From contig LADP01000024.1 of assembly GCA_000961575.1 (NCBI GenBank), forward strand, positions 140,886 to 204,885: a stretch of DNA of 64,000 bases, written 5' to 3'. The DNA is from Peptococcaceae bacterium BRH_c8a (GTDB taxonomy: Bacteria; Bacillota; Desulfotomaculia; Desulfotomaculales; Desulfallaceae). Positions 38,868 to 50,951 of the stretch are shown in pieces (positions within the stretch are counted from its first letter, which is position 1; each line of letters opens with the position of its first letter). A program made the position numbers and the translations under genes. The notes below the pieces were generated by a model, which did not search any database, was not told the DNA's origin, and saw only the letters and a list, made by a program, of their open reading frames with translations.

Positions 38868-40418
38868 ATGGGTTACGATAATGGTTTGGGAGTGGTGAAA
38901 ACAACTGCTTCCAGCACAATAAACGGGCCATTCACAAGTGCCGGGGGAAAGTCTAATTTACACATACCAGTCGTTAATTACGTTAAACGGCAAATGCTTG
39001 CATATCCGCTGCTAATCATCACAGATTTATTTTCCCTGTCGTTAAGCATCTTGGTGGCTTATATCATGCGCGCTTTTCTATTGCCTGCTGCAATAAAAGT
39101 ATTGCCAGAAACCTCAATGGCCTACGTATATGCTTTATGGTGGGTGCCGGTTCTCGGATGCGTTTTCTTCATCTTTGAAAAATCATATTCTAAGCGCATA
39201 CCGTTTTGGCAGGAGTCCGGCCAAATAGTTAAAACCACCACCCTGGCTTTCCTGGTGACTATATGTATAGTTTTTTTAACCAAGCAAGGCGACATGACGT
39301 CCCGAACCCTGGTATTGTTTGCCTGGGTGATGAGCCTTTTCCTAGTGCCGGTTTTGCGTTATTTGAGTAAACTATTTCTACTAAGATTACATATCTGGGA
39401 AAAACCTGTTATTATCCTTGGTGCAGGCGAAACGGGCAAGCTTTTGCTTAACACGCTATACCGTGAACTCAGTATAGGTTATAAACCGGTTGGTTTTTTG
39501 GATGATGATATAGATAAACAATTACATCCCCCAGAACTTCCTGACGGGCAAAAAATACCAGTGTTGGGCAACTTTGATGAAGCCGAAACCATCATTGAAC
39601 AAAGTGGCATTCGCGATGTAATTGTTGCCGCTCCCGGTCTCCCCGGGAAAAAGCTGGTTCAGCTTGTGAACAAGCTGCAGCGAAAAACGTATAACCTTTT
39701 GGTGGTGCCCGACCTTTTTGGTATGGCTATGGAGGGTGCTGAGGTTCAGCATTTATTCAACGAAAGAGCCCTGGTCTTAAAAATAAAGAATAACCTGAAC
39801 GACCGCTTTAATTTAATTATCAAGACGGTTTTTGACCTGATATTATCTTTCTTGCTTTCAACGGTGCTAATCCCGTTCATGTTGTTGCTGGCCATAGCTA
39901 TAAAAATAGATTCTAAGGGACCAATAATTTACAAGGATATACGTATCGGTAAACATGGCACAGAATTTATGTGTTATAAGTTCAGGACTATGTATTCCGA
40001 AGCCGATAATATTTTAGAGCAATACTTATCGAAGCATTCCCATGCCAGGAAACAATGGGATAAGTATGCTAAACTCAAGGATTACGACCCGCGGGTTACC
40101 AGGGTGGGCTTGGTTTTAAGAAGGCTAAGCCTAGACGAGTTGCCGCAAATATTCAATGTATTAAAGGGCGAGATGAGCCTGGTAGGACCACGACCTTACC
40201 TCCCCCGAGAAAGAGAAAAGATGCAAGACCGTGAAGACATTCTTTTAGCCCACCCCGGTATTACCGGGCTCTGGCAGGTAAGCGGCAGAAACGATATTGA
40301 ATTTGATGAACGATTAAGGTTGGATTCGTGGTATGTACGAAACTGGTCTTTATGGCTGGATATTAGTATATTGATTCGGACCGTGGCTGTAGTACTAATG
40401 GGTAAGGGTGCTTATTAA
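38868..40418 (+). CDS. Initiating polyprenyl-phosphate sugar-phosphate transferase (WbaP-type)
   Basis: 516 residues. Four N-terminal membrane helices, a central Rossmann-like CoA-binding domain ([20 protein letters not shown], about 175-195), one further membrane segment ([20 protein letters not shown]) and the C-terminal catalytic domain with DKDIRIGK-like [40 protein letters not shown] and [10 protein letters not shown]. It places the first sugar phosphate on undecaprenyl phosphate, in the membrane. In the S-layer glycan clusters of Geobacillus the counterpart is WsaP. ATG after GAAGGGCTAG. Substrate (usually Gal or Glc) cannot be told from sequence. Confidence 0.92.
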   Translation: MGYDNGLGVVKTTASSTINGPFTSAGGKSNLHIPVVNYVKRQMLAYPLLIITDLFSLSLSILVAYIMRAFLLPAAIKVLPETSMAYVYALWWVPVLGCVFFIFEKSYSKRIPFWQESGQIVKTTTLAFLVTICIVFLTKQGDMTSRTLVLFAWVMSLFLVPVLRYLSKLFLLRLHIWEKPVIILGAGETGKLLLNTLYRELSIGYKPVGFLDDDIDKQLHPPELPDGQKIPVLGNFDEAETIIEQSGIRDVIVAAPGLPGKKLVQLVNKLQRKTYNLLVVPDLFGMAMEGAEVQHLFNERALVLKIKNNLNDRFNLIIKTVFDLILSFLLSTVLIPFMLLLAIAIKIDSKGPIIYKDIRIGKHGTEFMCYKFRTMYSEADNILEQYLSKHSHARKQWDKYAKLKDYDPRVTRVGLVLRRLSLDELPQIFNVLKGEMSLVGPRPYLPREREKMQDREDILLAHPGITGLWQVSGRNDIEFDERLRLDSWYVRNWSLWLDISILIRTVAVVLMGKGAY

Positions 40419-40447
40419 AGAGTATGCCCTAGTAATAGGAGTACAAT

Positions 40448-41581
40448 ATGAAGATAGCGTTGGTACATGATTGGCTAACAAATTATGGCGGGGCAGAAAA
40501 GGTTATAGAAAGCTTTCACAGCGTGTTTCCCGCAGCGCCGGTGTACACGCTTTTTTATGACCAGAACCGTTTACCCGATAGCTTCAAGGTTATGGACATT
40601 AGAACTTCCTTTCTGCAAAAGGTTCCCTTCGGGCATAAAAAACACCAGTGGTTTTTGCAATTCATGCCTCTTGCAGTTGAACAGTTCAATTTATCTGAAT
40701 ACGACCTGGTGCTTAGTTCATCATCCTGCTGCGCCAAAGGTGTCATTACCGGCACAGGTACTTGCCATATTTGTTACTGCAATACTCCCATGCGATACGC
40801 CTGGGATTTCTACCATGAATATACCGATAAAAAGGGAATGCTGATGCGGAGCTATATTGCCTTGCAGATGAATCGTATAAGACAGTGGGACCGTGTAAGC
40901 GCGGATCGGGTGGATTATTTCCTGGCTAATTCTTGCCATATTGCCGGCAGGATTAAGAAGCATTATCGGCGTGATTCCAATGTCATATATCCACCGGTAA
41001 ACACGAATTTTTACCACCTGAATGGCGACGAAAAAAAGTTCTTCCTATGCGGCGGCAGGCTTGTGGGATATAAAAGAATAGATTTGGCCGTGGAAGCTTT
41101 TTCGAGGCTCAAGCTACCTCTTTGGGTGGTGGGTGACGGCGAGGAATACAAGAACCTGAAAAAGATGGCGGGTGCCTGTGTTAAGTTTTTAGGTAAAGTT
41201 GAAGATACAGAATTGCGTAGCCTTTACCAACAATGCCGCGCCTTTATTTTTTCCGGGTTGGAGGATTTCGGTATTATGCCCCTGGAAGCACAGTCATGCG
41301 GCCGCCCGGTAATTGCCTTCGGCGGGGGAGGTGCCCTTGAGACGGTGATAGAAGGTCAAACGGGGTTATTCTTCGAGGAACAGACAGTTGATTCGCTAAT
41401 GAATGCGGTAAAAAATTTTATTAAATTGGAAGCTGGTTTCTCGCCAAAGGTAATAGTTGCTCATGCCAATCATTATAGCGAAAAACGATTTGTGTTAGAA
41501 ATAAAAGAGTTTGTAACACAAAAGTATCAAGAATACTTTATGAAAAATGGTTTCGCAGGTAGGACGAGCAAGCCAAGTTAA
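40448..41581 (+). CDS. Glycosyltransferase family 4 (WbaZ-like)
   Basis: 377 residues, GT-B fold. The N-terminal LVHDWLTNYGGAEKVIESFH is typical of WbaZ-type mannosyl/rhamnosyltransferases, and the donor-site motif EDFGIMPLEAQSCGRPVIA carries the Glu-x7-Glu pattern. It probably adds an early sugar (mannose or rhamnose from GDP) in the adaptor of the glycan. ATG after AGGAGT. No membrane helix; cytoplasmic, peripheral. Acceptor not known. Confidence 0.88.
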   Translation: MKIALVHDWLTNYGGAEKVIESFHSVFPAAPVYTLFYDQNRLPDSFKVMDIRTSFLQKVPFGHKKHQWFLQFMPLAVEQFNLSEYDLVLSSSSCCAKGVITGTGTCHICYCNTPMRYAWDFYHEYTDKKGMLMRSYIALQMNRIRQWDRVSADRVDYFLANSCHIAGRIKKHYRRDSNVIYPPVNTNFYHLNGDEKKFFLCGGRLVGYKRIDLAVEAFSRLKLPLWVVGDGEEYKNLKKMAGACVKFLGKVEDTELRSLYQQCRAFIFSGLEDFGIMPLEAQSCGRPVIAFGGGGALETVIEGQTGLFFEEQTVDSLMNAVKNFIKLEAGFSPKVIVAHANHYSEKRFVLEIKEFVTQKYQEYFMKNGFAGRTSKPS

Positions 41582-41652
41582 AGAACTGAGCGGAGTATAT
41601 ACTGGGGCGGCGTTATGAACTATTGAATTCCGTACTAAGAGGTGAAAAAGAA

Positions 41653-42447
41653 TTGAAAACAATGTTGCTTGCTCTGTGGCATTACCGTTACTTTATACTT
41701 TCATCAATACGCGGCGAGCTTAAATCCCGTATTGCCCGCTCACGTTTGGGCGCGCTCTGGTTTATTCTTCACCCAATGGCACAGGCCACCATCTTTGCTT
41801 TAGTGTTGGCCGAAGTTCTGGGCGCCAAGTTGCCCAACATCGAAAACAAGGCCGCCTACCCTATTTACCTGATGGCTGGAATTGCTGCTTGGGGCCTTTT
41901 TAGCGAAATACTAAACCGTTGTCTAAGCATTTTTACTGAATATGGCACAATGCTCAAGAAAATCTCATTTCCCCGCCTGTGTCTGCCCATAATTGTCTGG
42001 GGCAGCGCGTTGCTCAACCATGTCCTGTTGTTGCTGGCCATCACTGTCGTGTTTCTCTTTTTTGGACATTACCCGGGAATTGCCTGGCTAATTATTCCAC
42101 TGGGTATTTTGCTTGTTTCCCTATTTGCTTTTGGCCTGGGTGTAATGCTGGGAATATTTAATGTTTTTACCCGTGATGTCGGTCAGGTTATGAGTGTAAT
42201 TATGCAGATGTGGTTTTGGCTAACCCCTATAGTATACCCATATGAAATCATACCGCAAAAACTACGGTGGCTTGCTGACATCAACCCAATGGTTCCGCTG
42301 GTGGGTATATACCAGGACGCTTTACTCTACAATCGTTGGCCTGATTTGACCGTGTTGTGGTTACCGGCTGTTATCTCGATATCGCTGTTTGTACTTTCCT
42401 TTGTACTGTTTCGCAAGGCAAGTCCGGAACTGGTGGATGTGCTATGA
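41653..42447 (+). CDS. wzm: Polysaccharide ABC exporter permease
   Basis: About 264 residues from TTG 41653, preferred because AGAGGTG precedes it; an in-frame TTG at 41623 has no such site. Six membrane helices, with the ABC-2 polysaccharide motif RARSRLGALWFILHP-like region (SRIARSRLGALWFILHPMAQ), and the C-terminal INPMVPLVGIYQDALL common in Wzm proteins. It exports the finished undecaprenyl-linked chain. Its stop overlaps the ATG of the ATPase gene (ATGA), the usual Wzm/Wzt coupling. Confidence 0.93.
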   Translation: MKTMLLALWHYRYFILSSIRGELKSRIARSRLGALWFILHPMAQATIFALVLAEVLGAKLPNIENKAAYPIYLMAGIAAWGLFSEILNRCLSIFTEYGTMLKKISFPRLCLPIIVWGSALLNHVLLLLAITVVFLFFGHYPGIAWLIIPLGILLVSLFAFGLGVMLGIFNVFTRDVGQVMSVIMQMWFWLTPIVYPYEIIPQKLRWLADINPMVPLVGIYQDALLYNRWPDLTVLWLPAVISISLFVLSFVLFRKASPELVDVL

Positions 42448-43679
42448 GTAATGTTGTTCTTAACGTACATAATGTTGGTAAATGTTTTGCCACTTACCGC
42501 ACCAACATGTTACGGTTCCTTAAGTGGTTTGGCCTACCTGTTCACCCCGAACAGGAATATTGGGCGGTCAGTGACGTTACTTTTACATTACAGGCCGGCC
42601 AAGCCCTTGCACTGATAGGGCAAAATGGAGCGGGTAAGAGTACTTTGCTGAAGCTTATCACCGGCACATTGCGCCCGACCACTGGCAACATTGCCGTAAA
42701 TGGGCGCGTCAGCGCTATTCTTGAACTAGGTCTAGGTTTCAACCCGGAATTTACCGGTCGCCAAAATGTCTATCTGGCCGGCGGCCTAATGGGTTTGTCC
42801 AACCGCCAGATTGAAGGCATTATTCCGGTCATTGAAGACTTCTCCGAATTGAGGGAATTCTTCGATCAGCCGCTGCGTGTTTATTCCAGCGGCATGCAGG
42901 CGCGTTTGGCTTTTTCCGTAACGACGGCCGTACGGCCGGATGTTCTGATTGTTGATGAAGTGTTGTCGGTGGGGGACAGTTACTTCCAGCACAAAAGCTT
43001 TGATAAAATTCGGCAATTCAAGGAAGAAGGCACTTCCATTTTATTAGTCAGTCACAGCATGGGTGATGTAAGGGCGTTGTGTGACCGAGTCATTTTGCTT
43101 GACGAAGGTAAAATTTTAAAAGACAGCCAACCGGACGAGGTCGTTGATTACTACAACGCTTTGATTGCAGAAAAAGAAAATGCCAGATTGAGTGTGGAAC
43201 AAAAGCGGCAAAAGAATGGTTGGGTATTGACCCGTTCAGGTAATTTTGAAGCAACCGTTAAGAACCTGGTTTTACTGGACGAAACTACACAGGTGCCTTT
43301 GGAAACGGCCAAAGTTGGGCAAAAGCTGGTGCTTAAGCTGGTTACCGCTATTAACGAGGACATCCCCCGGCTGGTATTGGGTTATATGCTTAGGGACAGG
43401 ACAGGCCATGTCGTTTGGGGTACAAATACATGGCATACACGACAAGTTATCAAGGATCTAAAACAGGGTGATGAAATTGAGTTTAGTCTTCCTTTTACTT
43501 GCACATTGGGTCCAGGTTCGTATTCTTTTTCTCCCGCCCTTACAAGTTCAGACACACATTTTGAGAACAATTACGAATGGGTTGATAATGCGCTGGTTTT
43601 TGACGTAATAAATGCAGACAAGGAATACTTTATTGGCACAAGCTGGCTTGACGCTGTATTTCAAATCAGCCGGAGGTAG
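42444..43679 (+). CDS. wzt: Polysaccharide ABC exporter ATPase with carbohydrate-binding tail
   Basis: 411 residues from ATG 42444, which shares ATGA with the end of wzm. The nucleotide-binding domain has Walker A GQNGAGKST, signature YSSGMQARLAFS and Walker B VLIVDEVLSVGD, and the C-terminal part (about 260-411) is a Wzt-C beta sandwich (VLGYMLRDRTGHVVWGTNTW). In E. coli O8/O9 such a domain recognises the methyl- or phosphate-capped chain end. Here the next gene is a methyltransferase, which fits capped-chain export. Cytoplasmic face of the membrane. Confidence 0.94.
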   Translation: MSNVVLNVHNVGKCFATYRTNMLRFLKWFGLPVHPEQEYWAVSDVTFTLQAGQALALIGQNGAGKSTLLKLITGTLRPTTGNIAVNGRVSAILELGLGFNPEFTGRQNVYLAGGLMGLSNRQIEGIIPVIEDFSELREFFDQPLRVYSSGMQARLAFSVTTAVRPDVLIVDEVLSVGDSYFQHKSFDKIRQFKEEGTSILLVSHSMGDVRALCDRVILLDEGKILKDSQPDEVVDYYNALIAEKENARLSVEQKRQKNGWVLTRSGNFEATVKNLVLLDETTQVPLETAKVGQKLVLKLVTAINEDIPRLVLGYMLRDRTGHVVWGTNTWHTRQVIKDLKQGDEIEFSLPFTCTLGPGSYSFSPALTSSDTHFENNYEWVDNALVFDVINADKEYFIGTSWLDAVFQISRR

Positions 43680-43684
43680 GGGAA

Positions 43685-45169
43685 ATGTTTGTTTCATATG
43701 CACAAAACTTTGAAGATGTCATGCTTTGGCGCGCCCTCAAGCATGTCGAAAAAGGTTTTTATATTGACATTGGCGCCCAAGACCCTGTCATCGACTCGGT
43801 GAGCTTGGCGTTTTACGAGCACGGCTGGCGTGGAGTTCATGTAGAGCCGTCATCTTATTACGCGGATAAACTTCGCCTTGCACGCCCTGATGAAACCGTC
43901 ATACAATCCGCCATAGGAAGCAAGAGCGGTGTGCTCAGTTTTTATGAAATTGACGCTACGGGCTTAAGCACCGGTGATGCACAAATTGCCGAAAAACACC
44001 GGACAGCCGGTTTTACTACTAAGGAAACAGCAGTATCTTGCCTACCGTTAGCAGACATTCTAGATTGCTACCATGATTACGACATTCACTGGATTAAAAT
44101 AGATGTGGAGGGCATGGAAAGCGAAGTTATCCAAGGCTGGCTGCCGTCAGAGGTTCGGCCATGGATAGTTGTGGTTGAGAGCACCTTGCCTTTGTCACAG
44201 GTAGAAACACATGGGGAGTGGGAACCGCTGCTCATTAAACTCGGCTACGAATTTGTTTATTTTGACGGGTTGAACATGTTTTATGTTTCCAACACCCACC
44301 AGGGGCTCAAGGAATACTTTCGTTGTCCACCTAATGTCTTTGATAGTTTTGCTTTAAGTGGGACGAACAGTAGCGTTTTTTGTGTCTTGCTAAACAATAA
44401 ACTAACTCAGCGTGAGCAAGAGTTTATCATTCAAATACAACGTAGCCGGGAAGAAACCCAGAGCCTGATGTACACCCTTTCAGAAAGGGACCGACAGGTA
44501 GGTGAATTGCAAACTAGGGCTGAATGGCTAAATAATAAGTGGGAAGCTGCAAGGGGCAGTCTGGATACGGCAAATATGAGTATTAATGAATTGGAACTAA
44601 GCCTGGAGCGACAAGAAGCTGTCCTGAAGGAGTTGCAAGCACAGGCCGAATGGCTAAACAAAGAGTGTAACGCCTCTAAAGTCAAAATTAACGAACTCAA
44701 TGACCATGCCCACCACTGGTGGAGGGTGGCAGATGGACTTAGCCGGGAAATACAGGCGGTGTATGCCAGCCGGACCTGGCGCTTGACCAAGCCTTTGCGG
44801 TGGGTGAACAGGCATTTTAAAAGGATTCTCGAGGGCATTAAATCCATGCTGTTATGTGCACCCTGTTTACATCGGAAGCTTGTCCGGCGAATTCTTGAAA
44901 TAGGCCTGACCCATGTGCGCCGGCACCCCAAACACAAAGCCTACTTTAAAGGTCTCCTGGCTCGCTGGCCGTGGTTACAGGCGCGCCTGTATACTTTTGC
45001 AGTAGCTCGACACGAGCCTACAGCAATAGCAGCACCCCCGTTTTCCGTTGCCCCTGCCGATAGCGCTAACCTTAGCGATTGCCCAGTATCAGTTAGAACT
45101 ACCTACCTACAGCTTGCAGCAGCTCGTGCCCGGGCTGACCAAAGCCGGGTAAAGGAGGGGCTTAAGTGA
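43685..45169 (+). CDS. FkbM-family methyltransferase with coiled coil
   Basis: 494 residues. The N-terminal FkbM domain (about 1-215) has the SAM site FYIDIGAQDPVIDSVSLAFY and the IKIDVEGMESEVIQG motif typical of the family. About 235-330 is a heptad coiled coil (ELSLERQEAVLKELQAQAEW), then a SRTWRLTKPLRWVNR motif often found in surface-polysaccharide proteins and a basic C-terminal region. It probably O-methylates the terminal sugar, setting chain length together with the Wzt tail; the coiled coil may hold the enzyme to the polymerase. ATG after GGAGG; the last four bases overlap the next gene. Confidence 0.83.
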   Translation: MFVSYAQNFEDVMLWRALKHVEKGFYIDIGAQDPVIDSVSLAFYEHGWRGVHVEPSSYYADKLRLARPDETVIQSAIGSKSGVLSFYEIDATGLSTGDAQIAEKHRTAGFTTKETAVSCLPLADILDCYHDYDIHWIKIDVEGMESEVIQGWLPSEVRPWIVVVESTLPLSQVETHGEWEPLLIKLGYEFVYFDGLNMFYVSNTHQGLKEYFRCPPNVFDSFALSGTNSSVFCVLLNNKLTQREQEFIIQIQRSREETQSLMYTLSERDRQVGELQTRAEWLNNKWEAARGSLDTANMSINELELSLERQEAVLKELQAQAEWLNKECNASKVKINELNDHAHHWWRVADGLSREIQAVYASRTWRLTKPLRWVNRHFKRILEGIKSMLLCAPCLHRKLVRRILEIGLTHVRRHPKHKAYFKGLLARWPWLQARLYTFAVARHEPTAIAAPPFSVAPADSANLSDCPVSVRTTYLQLAAARARADQSRVKEGLK

Positions 45170-48100
45170 GAATCGTGTTAGATTTACAGGGTGCGCAAAC
45201 CACAGGTAGCCGTCACCGCGGCATTGGCCGCTACTCTCTTTCTCTAGCACAAGCCATGGTACGCCTAGCTGGAGAACATGAGTTCATACTTGCTTTCAAC
45301 AGCAATTTTCCCAAAACTATCGAGCCCATCCGGGCGGCTTTTAACGGGCTAGTTCCCCAGGAGAACATCCGGGTCTGGCAGGCGCCAGGACCGGTACGGG
45401 AAATGGAACCCGCCAATACCTGGCGGCGCCGGGCGGGTGAGCGTCTGCGCGAGGCATTCCTAGCCAGCCTTCACCCGGATGTGGTTTTTGTATCCAGCCT
45501 ATTTGAAGGCTTGGTAGATGATGCAATTACTAGTATCGGCGCCTTTATTAATACACTGCCCACCGCGCTTACTCTTTATGATTTGATTCCCCTGATCCAC
45601 CGGGAACATTACCTGCAAAACCCGGCAATGGAAACCTGGTACCAGCACAAGCTGGATCATTTACGCCGGTCGCATTTGTGGCTGGCCATCTCCGAATCGT
45701 CACGGCGGGAAGGGATTGACTATCTGGGTTTGTCGGATGAGTGGGTGGTCAATATATCCACTGCCGCTGATGATTGCTTTCGGCCGGTTGATCTGTCTAG
45801 TGCCAGGGTTGGGGCTCTTCGCAGGCGTTACGGGTTGGCGCAGCCCTTTGTAATGTATACCGGAGGTATTGATTACCGCAAAAACATTGAAGGTTTGATC
45901 CGTGCATATGCCAGGCTTCCGGAGCCCACAAGGCAGGCTTATCAACTGGCCATTGTTTGCTCCATACAGCCCAGTGATAAACAAACCCTTGAACAACTTG
46001 CTACCTCTCAGGGATTGGCAGCTAATAAAATCGTTTTTACCGGTTTTGTGCCGGACGAGGACTTGATCTCCCTCTATAACTTCTGCCGGGCTTTTGTTTT
46101 TCCTTCCTGGCACGAAGGTTTCGGTTTGCCTGCGCTTGAGGCCATGGCTTGCGGTGCACCGGTGATCGGCGCCAATACATCCAGCTTACCGGAAGTAATT
46201 GGCTGGTCAGATGCTTTATTTGACCCTTTTGATGACGCTGACATTTCCGCCAAATTGGCTCAGGTACTCACGGACGAATCTTTTAATGCTGTACTCCGGC
46301 GGCATGGCCTTGAGCAGGCGAAAAAGTTCTCCTGGGAGCAAAGCGCCCGCCGTGCCCTGGATGCCCTTGTCAGTTTGCACCAATACAGACAAAAAATGGA
46401 CAGGCCACAAGTGCATTGCATTAAACCTTACAGACCACGTCTGGCATATATTTCGCCTCTTCCGCCGGAGAAGAGCGGTATTGCTGACTACAGTGCCGAG
46501 TTATTACCCGAATTGGCGCGCCACTATGAGATTGATGTCATTGTTAATCAACGAGAAGTCACAGACCCCTGGGTCAAGGCCAACTGCCATGTACGCAACA
46601 CCGAATGGTTTACTGCTAATTACTGTAAGTATGACCGGGTGCTTTATCACTTCGGCAACTCTCCTTTCCATCAGCATATGTTCGGCTTGCTTGAGTGCTA
46701 CCCCGGCGTGGTAGTGCTGCACGATTTTTTCCTGAGCAGTGTTATTTCCCATATGGATGTGCAAGGCCTTTACCCTAAAGCCTTAACGCGGGCTCTTTAC
46801 CTGTCCCATGGTTACCAGGCAGTGCACAAGCGTACCAAAGAAGCTGATATAGAAGATGTAATCTGGAAATACCCCTGTAACCAGGCCGTTTTGCAACAGG
46901 CTATGGGTATCATTGTACATTCCAATTTTCCCCGTTGTCTAGCGACCCGGTGGTATGACACAGAGATTGTGCGGGATTGGCGTGTGATTCCCCTTCTTAG
47001 GGTTTCGTCACGGGCATTGAACCGTATCGCTGCCAGGAAAATGCTAGGGTTGGGGCAATCAGATTATATTGTCTGCAGTTTCGGCCTATTGGGTCCTACC
47101 AAGCTAAATCATCGGTTGCTAGAGGCCTGGTTAACTACACCTATGGTCAAAGAAAAAAACTGCCAACTAGTTTTTGTGGGCGAAAACCACGGCGGGGAGT
47201 ACGGCGTCGGGTTACTTGAGGCCATACGGAACAGCGGGTGCACTAAACAGATTCGTATTACTGGCTATGTGCCCGCTGAGCAATACCGGTTGTACTTAGC
47301 GGCGGCAGATACGGCCGTTCAATTGCGTACCCTTTCCCGGGGCGAAACGTCTGCAGCGGTATTGGATTGCATGAATTACGGTCTACCTACTCTGGTGAAT
47401 GCACACGGTTCACTTGCGGAACTTCCTGAAGAATGCGTCGTCATGCTACAAGATAATTTTACGGACAGTCAGTTGGCGAAAGCGTTAGAATCACTTTGGT
47501 CAGATCCCCAACTACGACAAACATTGGGCGAACGGGCCCGTGCGCATATACGTACTCAGCATGCACCTCGCCAGATGGCCGACCGGTATGCCCAAATAAT
47601 TGAAAGCTTTTACAACAGTTCAACGGCGGTCCGCCAACACCTAATGGATTCCATTGTTTCCCTCGAGGGCGGTCCCAGCGAGGAAGCACCGTGGCTTAAC
47701 CTCGCACAGGCGGTGGCAGCTAATTTTCCGCAGCCTCAAACACAAAAACAAATGCTGGTGGATGTATCAGTCTTGGTACAAGAGGACGCCAGGAGTGGGA
47801 TTCAAAGGGTAGTTCGCAGTATATTACAGGAATTGTTGAAGAATCCTCCGCCGGGAGTTCGTATTGAACCCGTTTATGCTGCATTTGAATTTTCTTACCG
47901 TTATGCCCGACGCTTCACCATGAAATTATTGGACTGTCAAGAAGATGCGCTTGTTGACGAACCCGTCGAAATTTATCCTGGCGATATTTTTCTTGGCCTT
48001 GATTTGGGTTCAGGAATTGTTCCACAACAAGCTGAATTTTTTACAAAAATGCGTAGCTTGGGTGGATATACGTTTTACGTTATATATGATTTATTACCTA

Positions 48101-48939
48101 TTTTTTACCCGGATTATTTTCAAGACTCAGTATGTAATGCGCATGCAAAATGGTTGAGCACTATAACCAAGGGCGATGGTGCCCTGTGCATTTCCCGTGC
48201 GGTAGCGGATGAACTTGTCGATTGGCTAGAAGATTCACAACCGCAGCGCCATCGCACTTATAAAATTGGTTGGTTCCACTTAGGGGCTGACATTGAATCC
48301 AGCCTGCCCACCACCGGTTTGCCTAATGGGTTTGAGGAACAGCTTACTTGTCTTCGAATCCGGCCCAGCGTGTTGATGGTGGGCACGATGGAACCGCGTA
48401 AAGGGCATGCCCAGACTCTGGATGCCTTTGAACAGCTTTGGGTTCAGGGTATGGAAGTAAGCCTGGTAATTGTCGGCAAACAGGGTTGGTCGGTAGATTC
48501 GCTGGCCGAACGATTGCATAATCATCCGGAACTGGGCAAACGCCTTCTCTGGTACCAGGGCATCAGTGATGAAGCCCTACTCAAACTCTATCAAACGGCA
48601 ACCGGCGTGTTGATAGCTTCTGAAAGTGAGGGCTTCGGTCTTCCGCTGATTGAGGCTGCCCGTCACAACCGCCCCATTCTGGCTCGGGATATTCCCGTAT
48701 TCCGTGAGGTTTCTGGAGATTATGCCAGCTATTTTTCCGGCAATACTCCGGAATCGTTAGCGGAAGCCTTAAAGGAATGGCTGGTGGCCTTGGAGACGGG
48801 AACAGCACCTACTTCGAAAGAAGGTATGCCCTGGCAAACTTGGGCGGAAAGCACCCGGCAAATAGTGGAGTTGCTGACGGATACAGAACATCCCAATTGG
48901 ATACACCACTGGCTGCCCCGTTCCAATGCTAATAATTAA
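45166..48939 (+). CDS. Three-module glycosyltransferase
   Basis: 1257 residues with three GT-B/GT4 modules. Module 1 (about 1-405) has the WHEGFGLPALEAMACGAPVIG donor motif. Module 2 (about 420-820; PEKSGIADYSAELLPELARH at its start) has a weaker site (LRTLSRGETSAAVLDCMNYG). Module 3 (about 860-1257) has ASESEGFGLPLIEAARHNRP. Such fused enzymes (compare WsaE or WbdA) often make the repeat of a homopolymer with two or three linkage types. GTG start overlapping the methyltransferase stop (GTGA). Given GDP-D-rhamnose genes downstream, a D-rhamnan-like repeat is the favoured product; this is inference. Confidence 0.87.
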   Translation: MRIVLDLQGAQTTGSRHRGIGRYSLSLAQAMVRLAGEHEFILAFNSNFPKTIEPIRAAFNGLVPQENIRVWQAPGPVREMEPANTWRRRAGERLREAFLASLHPDVVFVSSLFEGLVDDAITSIGAFINTLPTALTLYDLIPLIHREHYLQNPAMETWYQHKLDHLRRSHLWLAISESSRREGIDYLGLSDEWVVNISTAADDCFRPVDLSSARVGALRRRYGLAQPFVMYTGGIDYRKNIEGLIRAYARLPEPTRQAYQLAIVCSIQPSDKQTLEQLATSQGLAANKIVFTGFVPDEDLISLYNFCRAFVFPSWHEGFGLPALEAMACGAPVIGANTSSLPEVIGWSDALFDPFDDADISAKLAQVLTDESFNAVLRRHGLEQAKKFSWEQSARRALDALVSLHQYRQKMDRPQVHCIKPYRPRLAYISPLPPEKSGIADYSAELLPELARHYEIDVIVNQREVTDPWVKANCHVRNTEWFTANYCKYDRVLYHFGNSPFHQHMFGLLECYPGVVVLHDFFLSSVISHMDVQGLYPKALTRALYLSHGYQAVHKRTKEADIEDVIWKYPCNQAVLQQAMGIIVHSNFPRCLATRWYDTEIVRDWRVIPLLRVSSRALNRIAARKMLGLGQSDYIVCSFGLLGPTKLNHRLLEAWLTTPMVKEKNCQLVFVGENHGGEYGVGLLEAIRNSGCTKQIRITGYVPAEQYRLYLAAADTAVQLRTLSRGETSAAVLDCMNYGLPTLVNAHGSLAELPEECVVMLQDNFTDSQLAKALESLWSDPQLRQTLGERARAHIRTQHAPRQMADRYAQIIESFYNSSTAVRQHLMDSIVSLEGGPSEEAPWLNLAQAVAANFPQPQTQKQMLVDVSVLVQEDARSGIQRVVRSILQELLKNPPPGVRIEPVYAAFEFSYRYARRFTMKLLDCQEDALVDEPVEIYPGDIFLGLDLGSGIVPQQAEFFTKMRSLGGYTFYVIYDLLPIFYPDYFQDSVCNAHAKWLSTITKGDGALCISRAVADELVDWLEDSQPQRHRTYKIGWFHLGADIESSLPTTGLPNGFEEQLTCLRIRPSVLMVGTMEPRKGHAQTLDAFEQLWVQGMEVSLVIVGKQGWSVDSLAERLHNHPELGKRLLWYQGISDEALLKLYQTATGVLIASESEGFGLPLIEAARHNRPILARDIPVFREVSGDYASYFSGNTPESLAEALKEWLVALETGTAPTSKEGMPWQTWAESTRQIVELLTDTEHPNWIHHWLPRSNANN

Positions 48940-48975
48940 TTAACTAATCTATAATGAAAAGGAGCGAGGTATTAA

Positions 48976-50947
<1,972 letters not shown>

Positions 50948-50951
<4 letters not shown>

